64,000 nt of DNA from Amorphophallus konjac (taxonomy: Eukaryota > Streptophyta > Magnoliopsida > Alismatales > Araceae), in assembly GCA_022559845.1 (NCBI GenBank), contig CM040120.1:163662334-163726333 (forward strand), written 5' to 3'. The notes under the pieces were generated by a model, which was not told the origin of the DNA, ran no database searches, and saw only the letters and a list, made by a program, of their open reading frames with translations. A program made the position numbers and the translations under genes. Of this stretch, positions 1 through 10,741 are shown one piece after another; the first letter of the stretch is position 1, and every line of letters starts with the position of its first letter.

Positions 1-850
1 AGTGTCGACCCTTATAGTCAACCCATTGCAACTAGAATTCGATCTAGCTATCTTGGAATCTGCCATTAAGGCAAATTGGCCTCCTATCACTTCATAGCTC
101 CAATGATTTATGCCCTCTCTGGACATTTGCATAGCTAGTCTGGCTACCATGAAAGATTCACCACTTTCAAACAAGTGGTATCATGTCCCTAAAGCTATTG
201 GCTTCAGTTTGTCCAGCATATGGTTAGTGTGCATTTTTCATCTCCATGCCTTGCATAGAAAAACTTAAAAATCTAAAAAATAGAAAACCAAAAATAATTG
301 CTCTCAGATTGCATTATTTTGACATGCTCAAATTTCATGCACATGTCTGCCTCTCATGATTCACTATATGCTGTTGTGATGTTCCTTCATGGCATATGAT
401 GTCTATATGTTCTTTCTGCCATGCCAAAGGACCTAACAATTTACATTGTGTTGGTCATTGATAATCGGTATCACTTGCTCTCTAAACACTCAGCCTCACT
501 CACTAACAAGTGGTATCAACTCCCTGTCTGCACGGTCTTCTCTCTGCATAATTCTTGCCTTATGGTATGCACTTACTTTCACTCTGTACATCATGTGCTA
601 ATAATCTCCTACCTTACTCCTTTCTTTCCTAACTGTGTCATATATTCTTTCTATTGTGTTATTTTGATGAAGTCAAAGAGGGAGAGAATTTTATGTGTCA
701 TTAAATAGGGTATGCATAAGGAGGAGAGTCTTGAATGCATATAGGGGAGAGACTTATGGGGAGAGAAAGTCATTGTGCTTCAGTTCATGATTATACTTCT
801 TTACACCTTGACTCATAATGTACTCATAATGAATCATAGTTACCATCATC

Positions 851-864
851 AAAAAGGGGGAAAA
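851..864 (+). other. E0 polypurine tract
   Basis: A run of five A, five G and four A sits directly before the LTR. This is the usual plus-strand primer position in reverse transcription and it fixes the element's orientation as plus. Confidence 0.6.
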
Positions 865-1117
865 TATTGGGAGAATGTTGTGCATGTATGGTACACGCAT
901 GATTCTCTATCTTAATTTGGTTTTGATGATATCTGCCTATGAGTCACTGATGAGTCTATCCTACACTTTATAACGTCAATATCCATACATTTTAGGTCAA
1001 AGTCAACAGAGCACAAAGTCAACTAAGCAAGGGTCAAAGGTTAAGTCAAGTCATGAAAAAATCAGTGAAGTTGAAAAAGGCAGGTTGTCAAATCTGACTG
1101 ACCATAGATAGATACAA

Positions 1118-1925
1118 GGTCGGTGCACCTTTCGCTAGCACAAGCCAATGTCAGTGCACCTTTCGCTAGCACAAGACCAAGGTCGATGCACATCATGCCA
1201 AGTGCAAGCAAAGGTCGATGCATGTTGCTGAAGGTCCGTGCACATGTGAAAGTCAAGGTCGGTGCACATTTGCATGACAGCATATAACGTCGATGCACAT
1301 CAAGTTAGAATAGAACAAAGGTTGACGCTACCTTAAGTTATCAACTGAAGTAAGGTCGATGCACATTTATACTGAATGCACTATAAGGTCGTTGCACATC
1401 TGCATGTAAGTCTGTTAGGTCTAAGCACATGTTACATCATGCTTAGTAAGGTCGGTGCACCTCTCCCCAGCACAGAGCCAAGGTCGGTGCACATCAGGTA
1501 AGGTCGGTGCACATCTACATATAACGCTGGTAGGTCTGTGCACATGTGACTGTTAGGTCGGTGCACATTGCGGGGTAGGTCTGCGCACATCTGAATTACT
1601 AGGTCTGTGGATGCTTGCCTTCAACGCATCTAGGTCTGTGCATATTTGCCTTCAACATTACAAGGTTTGAGCATAATCTAGTGTAAAGTCGGTGCACATG
1701 CAGAGGTCCTGCACTGTCAAGGTCGGTGCCCATATCATCAGGTCGGTGCACATGTCCATTACTATTCAAGAGGTCGGTGCAAATATCAGGTCTGTGCACA
1801 TGAAGCATCTGGGTCTGTGCACATGTAGAAGTCTATGCACATATAGGTCTGTGCATATTAAGGGTCTATGCACATGAAGCATCTTGGTCTGTGCACATGT
1901 AGAGACCAAGGTCAAGGCACATGCA
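1118..1925. repeat. Short-motif array AGGTCGGTGCACAT in E0 LTR
   Basis: About 30 degenerate copies of a 14-bp motif (AGGTCGGTGCACAT, variants with GGTCTGTG or GGTCGATG) recur every 15-40 bp with unrelated spacers. The core GTGCAC is palindromic. Copies are densest at 1480-1900. The irregular spacing sets this apart from an ordinary minisatellite. Confidence 0.85.
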
Positions 1926-2560
1926 TTCTATTTGATGAAATTCCTCAGTGAGCACAATCCAACCGCATTGACCTCACTGCTCAAAGTCCTCATATGCATC
2001 GACCTCAATGAAGAAAAAGGAACTATTTGATGAAATGCCTCAGTTAGTGGGCTCCAAAGGGCTTTTGTAGCAAACCTGCAGCTTTTTCAGAAAAGGATCC
2101 AAAGACCGAAAATAGGAACCGTAAATGCCAAAAAACACGTCTTTTGAGGGCTAGAATGGTCTCCTTGATCAATCAACCATCCTTGTCATCATTGGCTTGC
2201 TATATCAGTCCTTTTGGTAAATGGAAAAGCAAGTTACCATTTTTGAGAATAATCACCTTTCATGTTACCCATCTTTTTGCCTCAACCCAATCAGATGCTC
2301 TGTCTCTGAGATTGCACAAGACAAAAGGACGTCCTTGACAGTCCTGCCAGCGGAAGAGAAAGATGCTGCAGATCTTCTTGGGAAGCTTCTACTCACATAC
2401 TTTCTTGTCAACCAAAGTAACAAGAACGCGGAAATTATTCTATTGCCCCTTTGGCCAATCAGAGGCTGCCAAGATAAAAGCTCCCTGAAGACAAATAATA
2501 GATTACGAAGGGCCAATCACATATAGCCTAAAATCTCCTTCTGAAATGGGTGATTTCGCT

Positions 2561-2568
2561 TATAAATA
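2561..2568 (+). promoter_or_regulatory. TATA box of E0 LTR
   Basis: TATAAATA follows a GC-richer stretch and lies about 1.7 kb into the LTR, a suitable place for the U3/R boundary of a long LTR. Transcription would start near 2590-2600. Confidence 0.55.
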
Positions 2569-3599
2569 GAAAGGACCCCATGCATGAAGAAGGTTGCTGC
2601 TGCCCTTGAAGAGAGCCAAGTCCCTTGAACATTCAAGCAAGAAATCTGTGAGGAAAAGTAGAAGGGAGTGTGAGCAGCCCAGCTCTAGTCTGACCCAGAA
2701 CATTGCTGCAAAGAGCAGAGAAAGAAGAGAGGCCAGCTGCGAGAGAAAGCAACTTGCAGAAGTTTGAGCCTAAAGAGAAGTTCTGTTGGACCTCTATATG
2801 AAGCCACAGTCACCAGCTTCCAGATCTCTATCTGAAGCCACAGTTGGTGTTTTTCTTGTTGTAGTTTCTATTTTTGAAATAGTTTCTGATGTGTGTCCGG
2901 TGGTCTGGTTGAGAGACTAGAGTGCTCCGTGGTTGTGCCCAGCCAGGCGTGTCTTTGGGGCTGTGTCCCCGCGTGGTGCTGCATTCCTTGTAGTGTGTTT
3001 TGTTTTCTTTCATTTTTCCTCCTTGTTTGAGTGCGTGAGGACTTCGTCCTCGTGTATGTGTGGGGATTGTCCCCGTTGTTGCATTTGTAGCGTGTAAAGC
3101 CTCACCAGGTTTGGTGGGGGGTGGACGTAGGTTGCAGGTTTGCAACTGAACCACCTTAAAAATCCCTATGTTATGGTTGTGCACCATGTGTGGTTGCTCC
3201 ATCTTCCCTATCCCCATTCACAGGTTGGTGTGCACGTTTCAACATATGCAATCTTGATTGTTTTTCTATTGCACACATCATTTTATTCCTCACACACTAC
3301 AGACTCGCTGGGTAGCCAATCTCACTAAATGAGATTCTGGTTGATCCCCAAGGCACACACACAAAGCTAGTCAGTTCATACCTTGTTGATGTGCATTGTT
3401 ATCTCTGTTGGCCAATAGCATTCATCCGTTCCATCTGAGCCATTCCTATTCTATCCGATGTGCTTTGTGTCTAAGCATTTTATTTGCTTTATAGGAGTGG
3501 TCTATGCTTTTGGTAGCCAAGTTTTAAATAGGCCAAAACTCGTGAGAGGATCTATTCGACCCCCCTTCTAGATCCGATTGCATCGCACGGGACCCGACA

Positions 3600-4135
3600 A
3601 ATTCTTCAAAAGCACTTTGTTTACAATGTAAGAAGTCAAGTTCGAGGGTCCAAAATAGAAAATATCAGTCTGATTGGCGTGCTGATCATTCCAACACGAC
3701 CTGGGAGGTAAAAGTTACTTGTAAGAGCTAACGGAATCCAAATCGGATATCCGATTTGAGCCCGGCGCCCAGATGTGCATTCTTCAAATGCACTTAGTTT
3801 AAAATTTAATAAGTTGAGTTCGGGGTTCCAAAATCTAAAATATTGGTCTGATCGGCATGTCGATTATTCCAACACTACCTGGGAGGTAATAGTGACTTGT
3901 AAGAGCTGACGGAATCTAAATCGGGTACCCGGTTTGAGCCCGACCCTCAGAATTGCATTCTCTAAATGCACTTAGTTTAGAATTTAAGAAGTCAGGTTCA
4001 GGGATTCAAAATCTAAAATACCAATCTGATAAACATGCTGATCATTCCAAAATGACCTCGGAGGTAAAAGTGACTTGTGAGAGTTGACGAAATCCAAATA
4101 TCCAAATCCTCGGTTTGAGTTCGGCATTAAAATTG
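3600..4135. repeat. Three 178-bp tandem repeats
   Basis: The marker CTGGGAGGTA (third copy CTCGGAGGTA) recurs at 3701, 3879 and 4057, giving a period of exactly 178 bp. Copies are diverged but colinear along their whole length. The array lies upstream of a splice acceptor and so probably within an intron of the transposon gene. Confidence 0.85.
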
Positions 4136-4253
4136 TCGATTTGATATTATATCTCATTCAAATTTATTCAATCAAATGTCATATTTAATTTACCTTTTCA
4201 ATAATTTTTATTGTTATTAATGCATAATTAATGTTATTATTTTCTCAATATAG

Positions 4254-4334
4254 TCTCCTCCAGCAAGTGGTGATAGAGGGGACGAGCAGGACGGGGAAGA
4301 TGCGAACATGGAGTATGTAGAGGATATTTCTTGA
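4254..4334 (+). CDS. Putative last exon of a CACTA transposase (partial)
   Basis: After a T-rich tract and the acceptor dinucleotide AG at 4252-4253, 26 codons run to a TGA at 4332-4334. The peptide is short, Gly/Asp/Glu-rich and ends in Ile-Ser, resembling the acidic tails of plant CACTA transposases. The rest of the gene lies left of the window or was displaced by E0. Because it is only 26 residues the assignment depends on context. Confidence 0.35.
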   Translation, partial: SPPASGDRGDEQDGEDANMEYVEDIS

Positions 4335-4786
4335 TTATTTTTTATTATAAAATTAATAATTGATGTTGTATTTCGTTTCTTGTATATCTTGGGTTTTGAA
4401 TGTGATAGTCAGATTTTATGTTATTTTATTGAAACATGTTTTTATATAAATTTTGAATTTTGTTTAAATAATAATAATCACTATTTCCGATGGAATCACC
4501 GACGGAATCACCAACGGATTATAGATCGTCGGAAAATATATAAATTTAATTTTTTAAAAAATAAACATACCAATGTAATTTCTGACGGATATTGATTTCG
4601 TTTTTTTGTAAACCCAGTCATCTAATGGGAGAGAAGGGAGAGTGCACCCCCATTCCAGAGGAAGGGAATGTTCTCACTCCACCTACCGGCCATTAGATGC
4701 TTATTTTATTGCTATTTCAGAAAGAATTACATCATCAAAGGAGGCAAGCCTCTGTTGTACAAAGGATAGAAAAAAAGATGAAAAGG

Positions 4787-5524
4787 CTATACACTCCTCA
4801 TGCGGATATTGGGTATGCCTCTAGCATCAGCTATGGCATAACCCTTAGTAATCAAAGGCAGCTCTCGAATGGAGGAGAATTCTACATTGCTTCCTATAAT
4901 GACAGCATGATTGGCTAAGGCATCCGCGAGCTGGTTTGCCTCCCTGTAAGAATGAACAATGGGGCATTGAATTGTTGAGTAAAGTTGCTGAAGGGGTTGC
5001 CACCAAGGAAGAAGTGTCCAGGGAGGATCTCTTTTGTAGGTCAGCAAGTCAATCAAAGCCAAGGAATCTATATATATAACAGATAAGGGGATGCCATGAA
5101 ACTGTGCCAATCGGAGCCCATCAAGTAATGCACAACCTTCAGCAGCCATATTTGAACCAAGGCCATAATAGTAAGCAAAACCCAGCACTAGCTGCCCATA
5201 TTGATCTCTAAAACAGCCTCCTCCCCAGGAGTGACCGGGATTTCCTTTACAGGCACCATCCAGACTTAAAGAGAAGTCTGCGGTTGGAGCTTTCCAACGG
5301 ACCATGAAGCTTAAAGGATGAAAACTATTGATAGTTATGCCAAAGCTCTGCAAAATTTTCTGATATTCCGAGCTAGCCCCTTGCTTGAATTTAATCTGTC
5401 TAACAGTGCAATTAATCTTTGCAATAATTTGATCAGCAACTCTCATGAAACTGATGTGACTACCTTCGTACCTGACACGACATCTATGTTTCCAAGTTTT
5501 CCAAACAATCATAATTGATAACAT
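4787..5524 (-). pseudogene. LINE RNase H domain
   Basis: This is a plant-type RNase H (RVT_3) at the C terminus of ORF2. The active-site residues look present: Asp in LDGACKGNPG, Glu in AAEGCALLDGL, Asp in YIDSLALIDLL and the final Asp in NQLADALANHA. The domain is at the normal place and of normal length. An RNase H in ORF2 is a mark of one branch of plant L1 elements. Confidence 0.85.
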
Positions 5525-5545
5525 GAGAAGTATAAAACCTTTCGG

Positions 5546-6556
5546 TTAATTGATCACTGCCCCATTTATGATAGATTTCAGCCTACTAATAATATTGGTA
5601 TGTTCCAAACATGCATTGCAAAGCAGTGGAGCAAATCTTCTCCAAAGAAAATTAGCAATGTCACTCTTCACAAACATATGGTTTTCATCCTCTATATCAT
5701 GTGAATTGATGCAGCAATCACAACAAGATGCCAAATGAATACCACTCTGTTGAATTAGACAGTCTACTGGGACAGCATGGTTCAGTATTTTCCAACAAAA
5801 TAAAGAAGCCCGCGGAGAAAGCTTATTGTGCCAGAGTTTACTGAGCATTAAACTAGATCTGACAGCCTGCCCTTTTATAACATTGTAAGTGGATTTCATG
5901 CTAAATTTACCTGAGTTATAATAAGACTATATAGGCATGTCTTCCCCAACTTGTGTGCCAAATCTTTGGATTTGCTCCCTCAACTGCTGATCATCCAGAG
6001 TCTGCCAGATAGAGTGCTGATGGTTAGCCATAGCATCTTGAACAGAGCAGTCTTCTAGTCCCGAATGGTTCTGTAAAGAGAGGAAGTCAGCCAATGAACT
6101 TTCCTTGCACCACCTATCTTTGAAAAAGTTGGTGTTAGCCCCATTTCGAACAATCATTCTGGAACCTGCTATAATAATTGCTCGAGCTTTCTCAAAAACA
6201 TGCTTTTTTATACCAGCAGGGAATGGAGTTTTGCAGTTTGAAATATGATGACCATGAAGATATTTACTCTTCACAAAACTAGCCCAGAGTGATTTACTGT
6301 GTATATCATGCCAAATCAATTTGACATAGAGACATAACTGTATGTCTTGAAGACCTCGGATCCCCAGACAACCCTCAGTGATAGGGCTACATATTTTCTC
6401 CCAAGAAACCCAATGCTTTCTATGAGCAGTTTCAAATCTCTGCCAGAAGAAATTGGAACAAATTCTCCCAATCTGTTCAAGTGCAGTGTAAGGGATGGAA
6501 GCTGCACTCGCAGTGTATATAGGAATTGTAGATAAAACCGACCAGATGAGAACCAT
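5546..6556 (-). pseudogene. LINE ORF2 thumb and zinc-binding (zf-RVT) region
   Basis: Downstream of the RT, segments 6556-5927 and 5899-5546 carry the connector with SGFLG-like and W-rich blocks (FWQRFETAHRKHWVSWEKIC and GCLGIRGLQ) and then a zf-RVT-like domain with the KLWHNKLSPRASLFCWKIL motif and a following Cys/His cluster. These match the region between RT and RNase H in plant LINEs. One stop separates the two parts. Confidence 0.75.
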
Positions 6557-6586
6557 TCTACCAGCCTGAGATAATAGTTTACTTTG

Positions 6587-7772
6587 CTAGCCAGCTAATT
6601 CGGCATTGACTTTGTCAATCAAATACTTAAAATGAGGGGCTTTGACTCTACCTTTAAAGAGAGGAATGCCCATGTAGGTGATGCTACCGGATTTATGATG
6701 ATAACCAGACAATTGACTGATACGGGCAATAGTGCTGTGAGGCATTTGCTCGGCAACAGTGAAACAACTTTTATGTGCATTTATACGCTGACCAGAAGAT
6801 GCTTCATACCTCCCCAAGAAAAGAAGGAGTTGCTTAATTGAAGACACTCCACCATTCATAAAAATAAGTGAGTCATCTGCATATAGGATATGTGAAATGG
6901 GCTGCACCCCTCGAGGAAGATGATAGTATTTACAGAGACCAGCTGAAAATATGTGATTAAGGCCCCTGCTCAATACCTCTTCTGCAATGATGAATAAAGT
7001 TGGGGCTAAGGGGTCCCCTTGTCGAACCCCTCTAGTCGATTTGAAATATCCATGAAGTTGACCATTGAAGGATATTGAAAACCAACAATTGGGCAATTAA
7101 TGAAACAAATCTATTGCAGAATCCAAACCTTTTAAGAACCATGAAAAGGAAATCCCATTCCAATAAATCATAGGCTTATGCAATATCAAGTTGAAGAACC
7201 ATGTTGTGTCCCTTAACTGGTCTATCAAGTTCCATGATCAGTTCCTTAGCCAGCAGGAAGTTGTCTATTATATGTCTTCCACTAACAAAACCACTTTGCT
7301 CTTTCGAAATAATCAAGGGAAGAATAGATTGTAGCCTGTCATAAATGACCTTTGACACAATCTTATATGTAAAATTACATAGGCTAATTGGTCTAAAGTC
7401 AGCATATGTAGTGGGACTTTTAATCTTCGGAATGAGACAAAGAATAGTAGAGGTTACTCCCTTGGGCAATCCCCATCCCTGAAAAAAACTTTGAATAGCC
7501 TTAGTCACATCTTCACCAATGATATCCCAGCAATGAGAGAAGAAACCCAAAGTAAATCCATCCGGCCCTGGTGAGCTATTGCCAGACAAAGATAAAACAG
7601 CATTCTTTACTTCATCTGCAGAGGGTATAGAACATAGAGAGCAATTTTGATCTTCACTGATCAAAGAGGGTATAACAGCAAAAAGGCCCTCATCAGTGAT
7701 GTGATCTTCAGAAGTTAAATGACCTTTAAAATACTCCACAACACCATCTGATAATACATCTTGATCATCCAC
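6587..7772 (-). pseudogene. LINE reverse transcriptase domain
   Basis: Two open segments cover the polymerase. The right one (7772-7176) shows SSPGPDGF, LIPK and DFRPISLCN followed by the EQSGFV block, all classic non-LTR RT motifs. The left one (7096-6587) starts near the GVRQGDPLAPTLF block and contains the catalytic YADDSLIF. About 80 bp between them is frame-broken. Motif order and spacing match plant L1 RT. Confidence 0.88.
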
Positions 7773-8315
7773 CCACTGCTCATTAATTTTCAGTTTATGT
7801 ATGTAATTCCTCTACCTTTTAACCTTGATATAGTGATGAAAAAATTGAGTGTTACGATCCCCACAAGATATCCATTCCACCCGAGACTTTTGATACCAAA
7901 AAACCTCTTCTCGAAATAATTTAAGGCGCAAGTCAGCATTAGCCTTGTGTAGCATCATACGGTTTTCTACTGAGGGGTCAGCATCATACTGATTTTGAGC
8001 TTGCTCAGCTTGGAATTCTGCTTTGCTTTTTGCCTGAACAATGTTACCAAAAATTTCCTTGTTCCACTTATTTAAATTAGCCTTCAGACACTTAAGTTTT
8101 GTCCGTAAAATGTGAAAGGGGTGACTGTCTGTCTGAGTGTATTTACTCTAGTGAACTTTAACAAATTCCAAGAAATTCTCATGTGTGTGCCACATATGCT
8201 GGTACATGAATCTCTCTGGAGAAGGTTGGATGGACTTCAAAGATAGTAACAATGGGGCATGGTCGGAGGGGCCCCGGATTAAATGTCTAACTGACAGCAG
8301 GTAAGTTGAATGAGC

Positions 8316-8918
8316 CTAGTGGGAGTTATACAGAACCCTGTCCAAACGGGCTTTGATATGCGAGGTCCCAGTTTGGTTATTAGTCCATGTGTAGTTAGAA
8401 CCAGAGAACCCGACACTTGTTGTTAGAAAGCCTTGAAAATCTATCATGGCAGTGATAGAAGAGAGAGATCCTCCACTTTTTTCTTCTGGGGAGACAATGC
8501 AATTAAAATCACCTCCAATTACCCAAGGAATATTAACATTTTGACTGAACTCCATTAAAGAATCAAACAAAACCCTGCGCGCACTAACACTGCAGGAAGC
8601 ATATATAGCTGTAAAATAAAAAACTGCCTTATTATTTTCCTTAATGACAACAGTCAGGTATTGTGAGTGAACTTCTATAATATCAAGACAAATATGAGAC
8701 TTATAAAAAAGCCATATCTTGGAGGAGTCACCATTGTTACCAATAGGAGCTTGCATACTAATACTCCGAGCCACTTTTTGAGCTCGACTGAAATCAATAC
8801 GAGGTTCAGAGATTACTGCTAAGCAGATGTTATTAGATTTTACATGCTGGGCCAAACTTCTAATAGTGGCTTTATTGCCAATACCTCTGACATTCCATAT
8901 TAAAGCTGAGCTAAACAT
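8316..8918 (-). pseudogene. LINE endonuclease domain (exonuclease-endonuclease-phosphatase fold)
   Basis: The first 200 codons of ORF2 are the AP-type endonuclease that nicks the target. Visible motifs are WNVRG at residues 8-12 (the Asn of motif I), the catalytic Glu in SEPR (about residue 38), GGDFNCI (about residue 135; Asp and Asn of the active site) and a RLDRVL near the end. The domain is truncated by a stop soon after RLDRVL, before the final SDH motif. The stop follows directly on the last conserved motif seen, so this reads as decay and not as an alternative architecture. Confidence 0.85.
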
Positions 8919-10389
8919 GATCAGAAGAGGAAAATGGGTGGGCAGCCATGCTCTTGGCTTTAGCCCTTATCAGCCGGGCATCACTAAATAATACTCCAGG
9001 CAAAATGGAGACCTCATTTGACTTCGAATTATGAAGATGAGTATTGGTGCTATTTTTTACCTGACCAAACATCCTGGTATTCTCTGCTACCGACAGTTTT
9101 GAAATTACCTCCAAACAGCTAATTTTCATTACCTTCTGGTCTGAGCAAATGGAAGAAAGTGGTTGGACTAAGTTTCTAGCTTGAGAAGCCTCATTGTTAC
9201 AGTGGATTGAAGGTAGCTCTTCTGATTCCGAAGCCTCCTCTATCCGAGACAAAACTGTATTGGGCTTCATAGTTGATTCATTTATACAAACAGTTTGTAA
9301 GGGGCCGAGACTGTCTGTTATTTCCAAAGATCCAGATGTGGGGGCAACATATTGACAGCAAGTTGAGGCCTCAAAGAATAAGCTATCCCCAGGAACTTGC
9401 TTATCTTCAATGTTCTCTTCATCAGATTCTAATTCTTCTAGGGTCTAGTCCAAGGCTAAAAATCTATTGGCTTCAGTATCAACCATTTTAGGATTGACAT
9501 CAGTTGTCGGCCTTGGCTTATATTCCTATCGGGGAGCTTTCTTATTGCCAAGAAGGACCATATTACCCACCGATTGCTTACGAGCTACACTCTTACCATG
9601 TTTGTTCTTGCAGTCCCTTTCCAGGTGCCCAATCTTACGGAAACAAGAGCACAGATATGGCACTCTGTGATAGCTGATCGGCTGCCAGAAACCACCATTA
9701 CCAATTCCAATCCATATTTGATCTTTCCTTTGCATATCTAGATTCATCTCCATACAAACTAAGGCCTCTGCTGTATCAGTCATTGCAGCTACAGCATCAT
9801 GGATCCGCAGCACCGGACCGACGTTGCCTGCTATTGAACGAAGCATGTCCTCGTGATAGAAATTGACAGGGAGTGAGGGAAAGCTGATCCATACATGGAC
9901 AACAGTGGGATCAACAGCAAAATCAAAGTCATGAGTCCATCTAAAAAACCTGAATATGAAACATTTGATATATAGATTTTTTTGCAGAAGCACTCTATGA
10001 AAATCCGCTTCACAACCCAGTCTAACCAGAATATGTCTAGCATTCAATCGACTTATAATAAAATCTGATCTCAAATGGAGGCGCTGCGAGAGGCAGAGTT
10101 TGATTTCCGGAATGGAAGGGCGACCATAGGAGCACTTGGCAATGATCGCGTTCTGAAAGTGCAAGCAGGAAGCCTGTATTTCTTCTTGTGAAAAGAATGC
10201 GACAGGCTCGCCCTGATCCGTGAACGCCGGAGGCTTCACGTGAAGGGGAGGGCGTGGTCGGTGACGAACTTCCATGAGCATCTGAGCATAGGTCTTCCGA
10301 GGCGCTGCGACAACCGTATCGGAGGTGCCGGCTTCAGTATCTTCCGGAGTAGACTGGACCTCCCCCGCCACGCCAGCCATGGCCGACAA
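8911..10389 (-). pseudogene. LINE ORF1 (gag-like, DUF4283 and zinc knuckle)
   Basis: ORF1 encodes the nucleic-acid-binding protein that coats LINE RNA. The first 287 codons (10389-9526) include a DUF4283-like region typical of plant L1 ORF1 (aromatic- and basic-rich, roughly residues 80-200) and a knuckle-like cluster near residue 250 (CSCFRKIGHLERDC), whose spacing departs from the usual CX2CX4HX4C. An in-frame TAG ends that stretch, at least one more stop follows, and a final segment (9327-8911) reads to TAG at 8911-8913. This stop overlaps the ATG of ORF2 by 8 nt (ATGTTTAG on the minus strand), an arrangement suited to termination-reinitiation. Confidence 0.75.
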
Positions 10390-10457
10390 GGAGGGGAGCT
10401 CGCCAAAAGAACAGATAGAGTGTAGGCGGGAAGAGACAAACCAGAGTTTCTCACACA

Positions 10458-10741
10458 GATATTATTTTCCATCTAAAATATTGCAACGAAATCACCGACG
10501 GATTGTAGTATCCGTCAGAAATTTAAAAAAAGATGCCGATAGAATTTTCGATGGATTATTCCGTCGTAAAAATGTTTCAGATGGAATTTCCGATGGATTC
10601 TCATTATGCCGGAATATTCCGACAATGAATAGCCGACAGATTGGTTCCTTCGGAAGTCCGTCGTATTTCCGTCAGAAATAGATTTTTCGACAAAAATTTC
10701 GATGGACTTCCGATGGAAACAGTCCGTTGCAAATGCCGCCT
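10458..10741 (+). mobile_element. CACTA-like transposon, right subterminal region
   Basis: This dense cluster holds copies of a 9-10-bp motif in both orientations (CCGACGGATT, TCCGTCAGAAAT, TTCGATGGA, TTCCGTCAG). Such clusters are binding sites for the transposase at CACTA and some Mutator ends. It continues the motif run that stops at 4598. The block ends in TTTTCTT at about 10741-10747 and passes into the 123-bp tandem array. The GTAGTG that should complete a CACTA inverted repeat is missing, and one more motif copy (TTCGACGGACTT, near 10780) lies inside the first, aberrant tandem unit, so the boundary is uncertain. Confidence 0.5.

Larger units (their letters stand above)
1..3599 (+). mobile_element. 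E0: 3' part of an LTR retrotransposon, probably Copia
   Basis: This is the 3' end of a plus-strand LTR element whose body lies left of the window. Bases 1-850 hold no convincing coding frame and read like the AT-rich spacer that Sirevirus-like Copia elements have between pol and the 3' LTR. They end in a purine tract at 851-864, followed by a long LTR that closes in CCGACA at 3599. The sequence after 3599 is transposon DNA of another family with no primer-binding site, so this is the 3' LTR and not the 5' one. Assignment to Copia rests on the look of the purine tract and on the C-rich stretch before the LTR end. No polymerase is present to confirm it. Confidence 0.6.
865..3599 (+). repeat. 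E0 3' LTR (about 2.7 kb)
   Basis: The LTR starts about 865 with a TATTGGGAGAATG-like end (the canonical TG start looks mutated, and 876 is an alternative start) and ends at 3599 in CA. It contains a dense short-motif array (about 1118-1925), a TATA box at 2561-2568, and a C-rich segment near the end (about 3555-3575) of the kind that closes many plant Copia LTRs. No protein frame inside is credible. The exact left edge needs the second LTR copy, which lies outside the window. Confidence 0.6.
3600..4598 (+). mobile_element. CACTA-like transposon, left fragment
   Basis: This segment resumes the DNA into which E0 inserted. It has three 178-bp tandem repeats (3600-4135), an AT-rich stretch ending in a splice acceptor at 4253, a short acidic coding exon (4254-4334) and, after 4475, several copies of a TCCGACGGA / CCGATGGAAT motif. 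The same motif resumes at 10485 beyond the LINE, so 3600-4598 and 10458-10741 were one element. Clustered subterminal repeats plus an acidic transposase tail suggest the CACTA (En/Spm) superfamily. The canonical CACTA terminus is not visible, so a Mutator-like element remains possible. Confidence 0.5.
4787..8918 (-). pseudogene. LINE ORF2 polyprotein (EN-RT-Zn-RNase H), broken
   Basis: This is the ORF2 coding span, with ATG at 8918 and stop at 4787. It would nick DNA, copy the LINE RNA and remove RNA from the hybrid. Open segments are 8918-8316, 7772-7176, 7096-6587, 6556-5927, 5899-5546 and 5524-4787, separated by stops or frame changes. The stretch 8315-7773 has no open frame of its own, but its position corresponds to the linker between endonuclease and reverse transcriptase. 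The domain order is canonical for plant L1 elements with a C-terminal RNase H. Confidence 0.85.
4599..10457 (-). mobile_element. L1-type plant LINE, near full length, decayed
   Basis: This is a non-LTR retrotransposon on the minus strand. From its 5' end (right) it carries ORF1 (about 10389-8911) and ORF2 with endonuclease, reverse transcriptase, a zinc-binding tail and RNase H (8918-4787). At its left end the plus strand has a short T run (4601-4607), the remains of a poly(A) tail. Possible target duplications are GATATTGATTT (4588-4598) and GATATTATTTT (10458-10468), which are similar but not identical. The length of about 5.9 kb fits a full plant L1. Several stops and frame breaks show it is dead. 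It inserted into the CACTA-like element. Confidence 0.88.

Noticed and set aside
421..708. 95-codon frame in the E0 internal region
   Set aside because: No domain and AT-rich low-complexity composition. It is in the expected non-coding spacer before the 3' LTR.
10475..10741. Interpreting the TCCGACGGA cluster as part of the LINE 5' end
   Set aside because: The same motif occurs left of the LINE tail at 4475-4590, so it belongs to the host transposon that the LINE entered.
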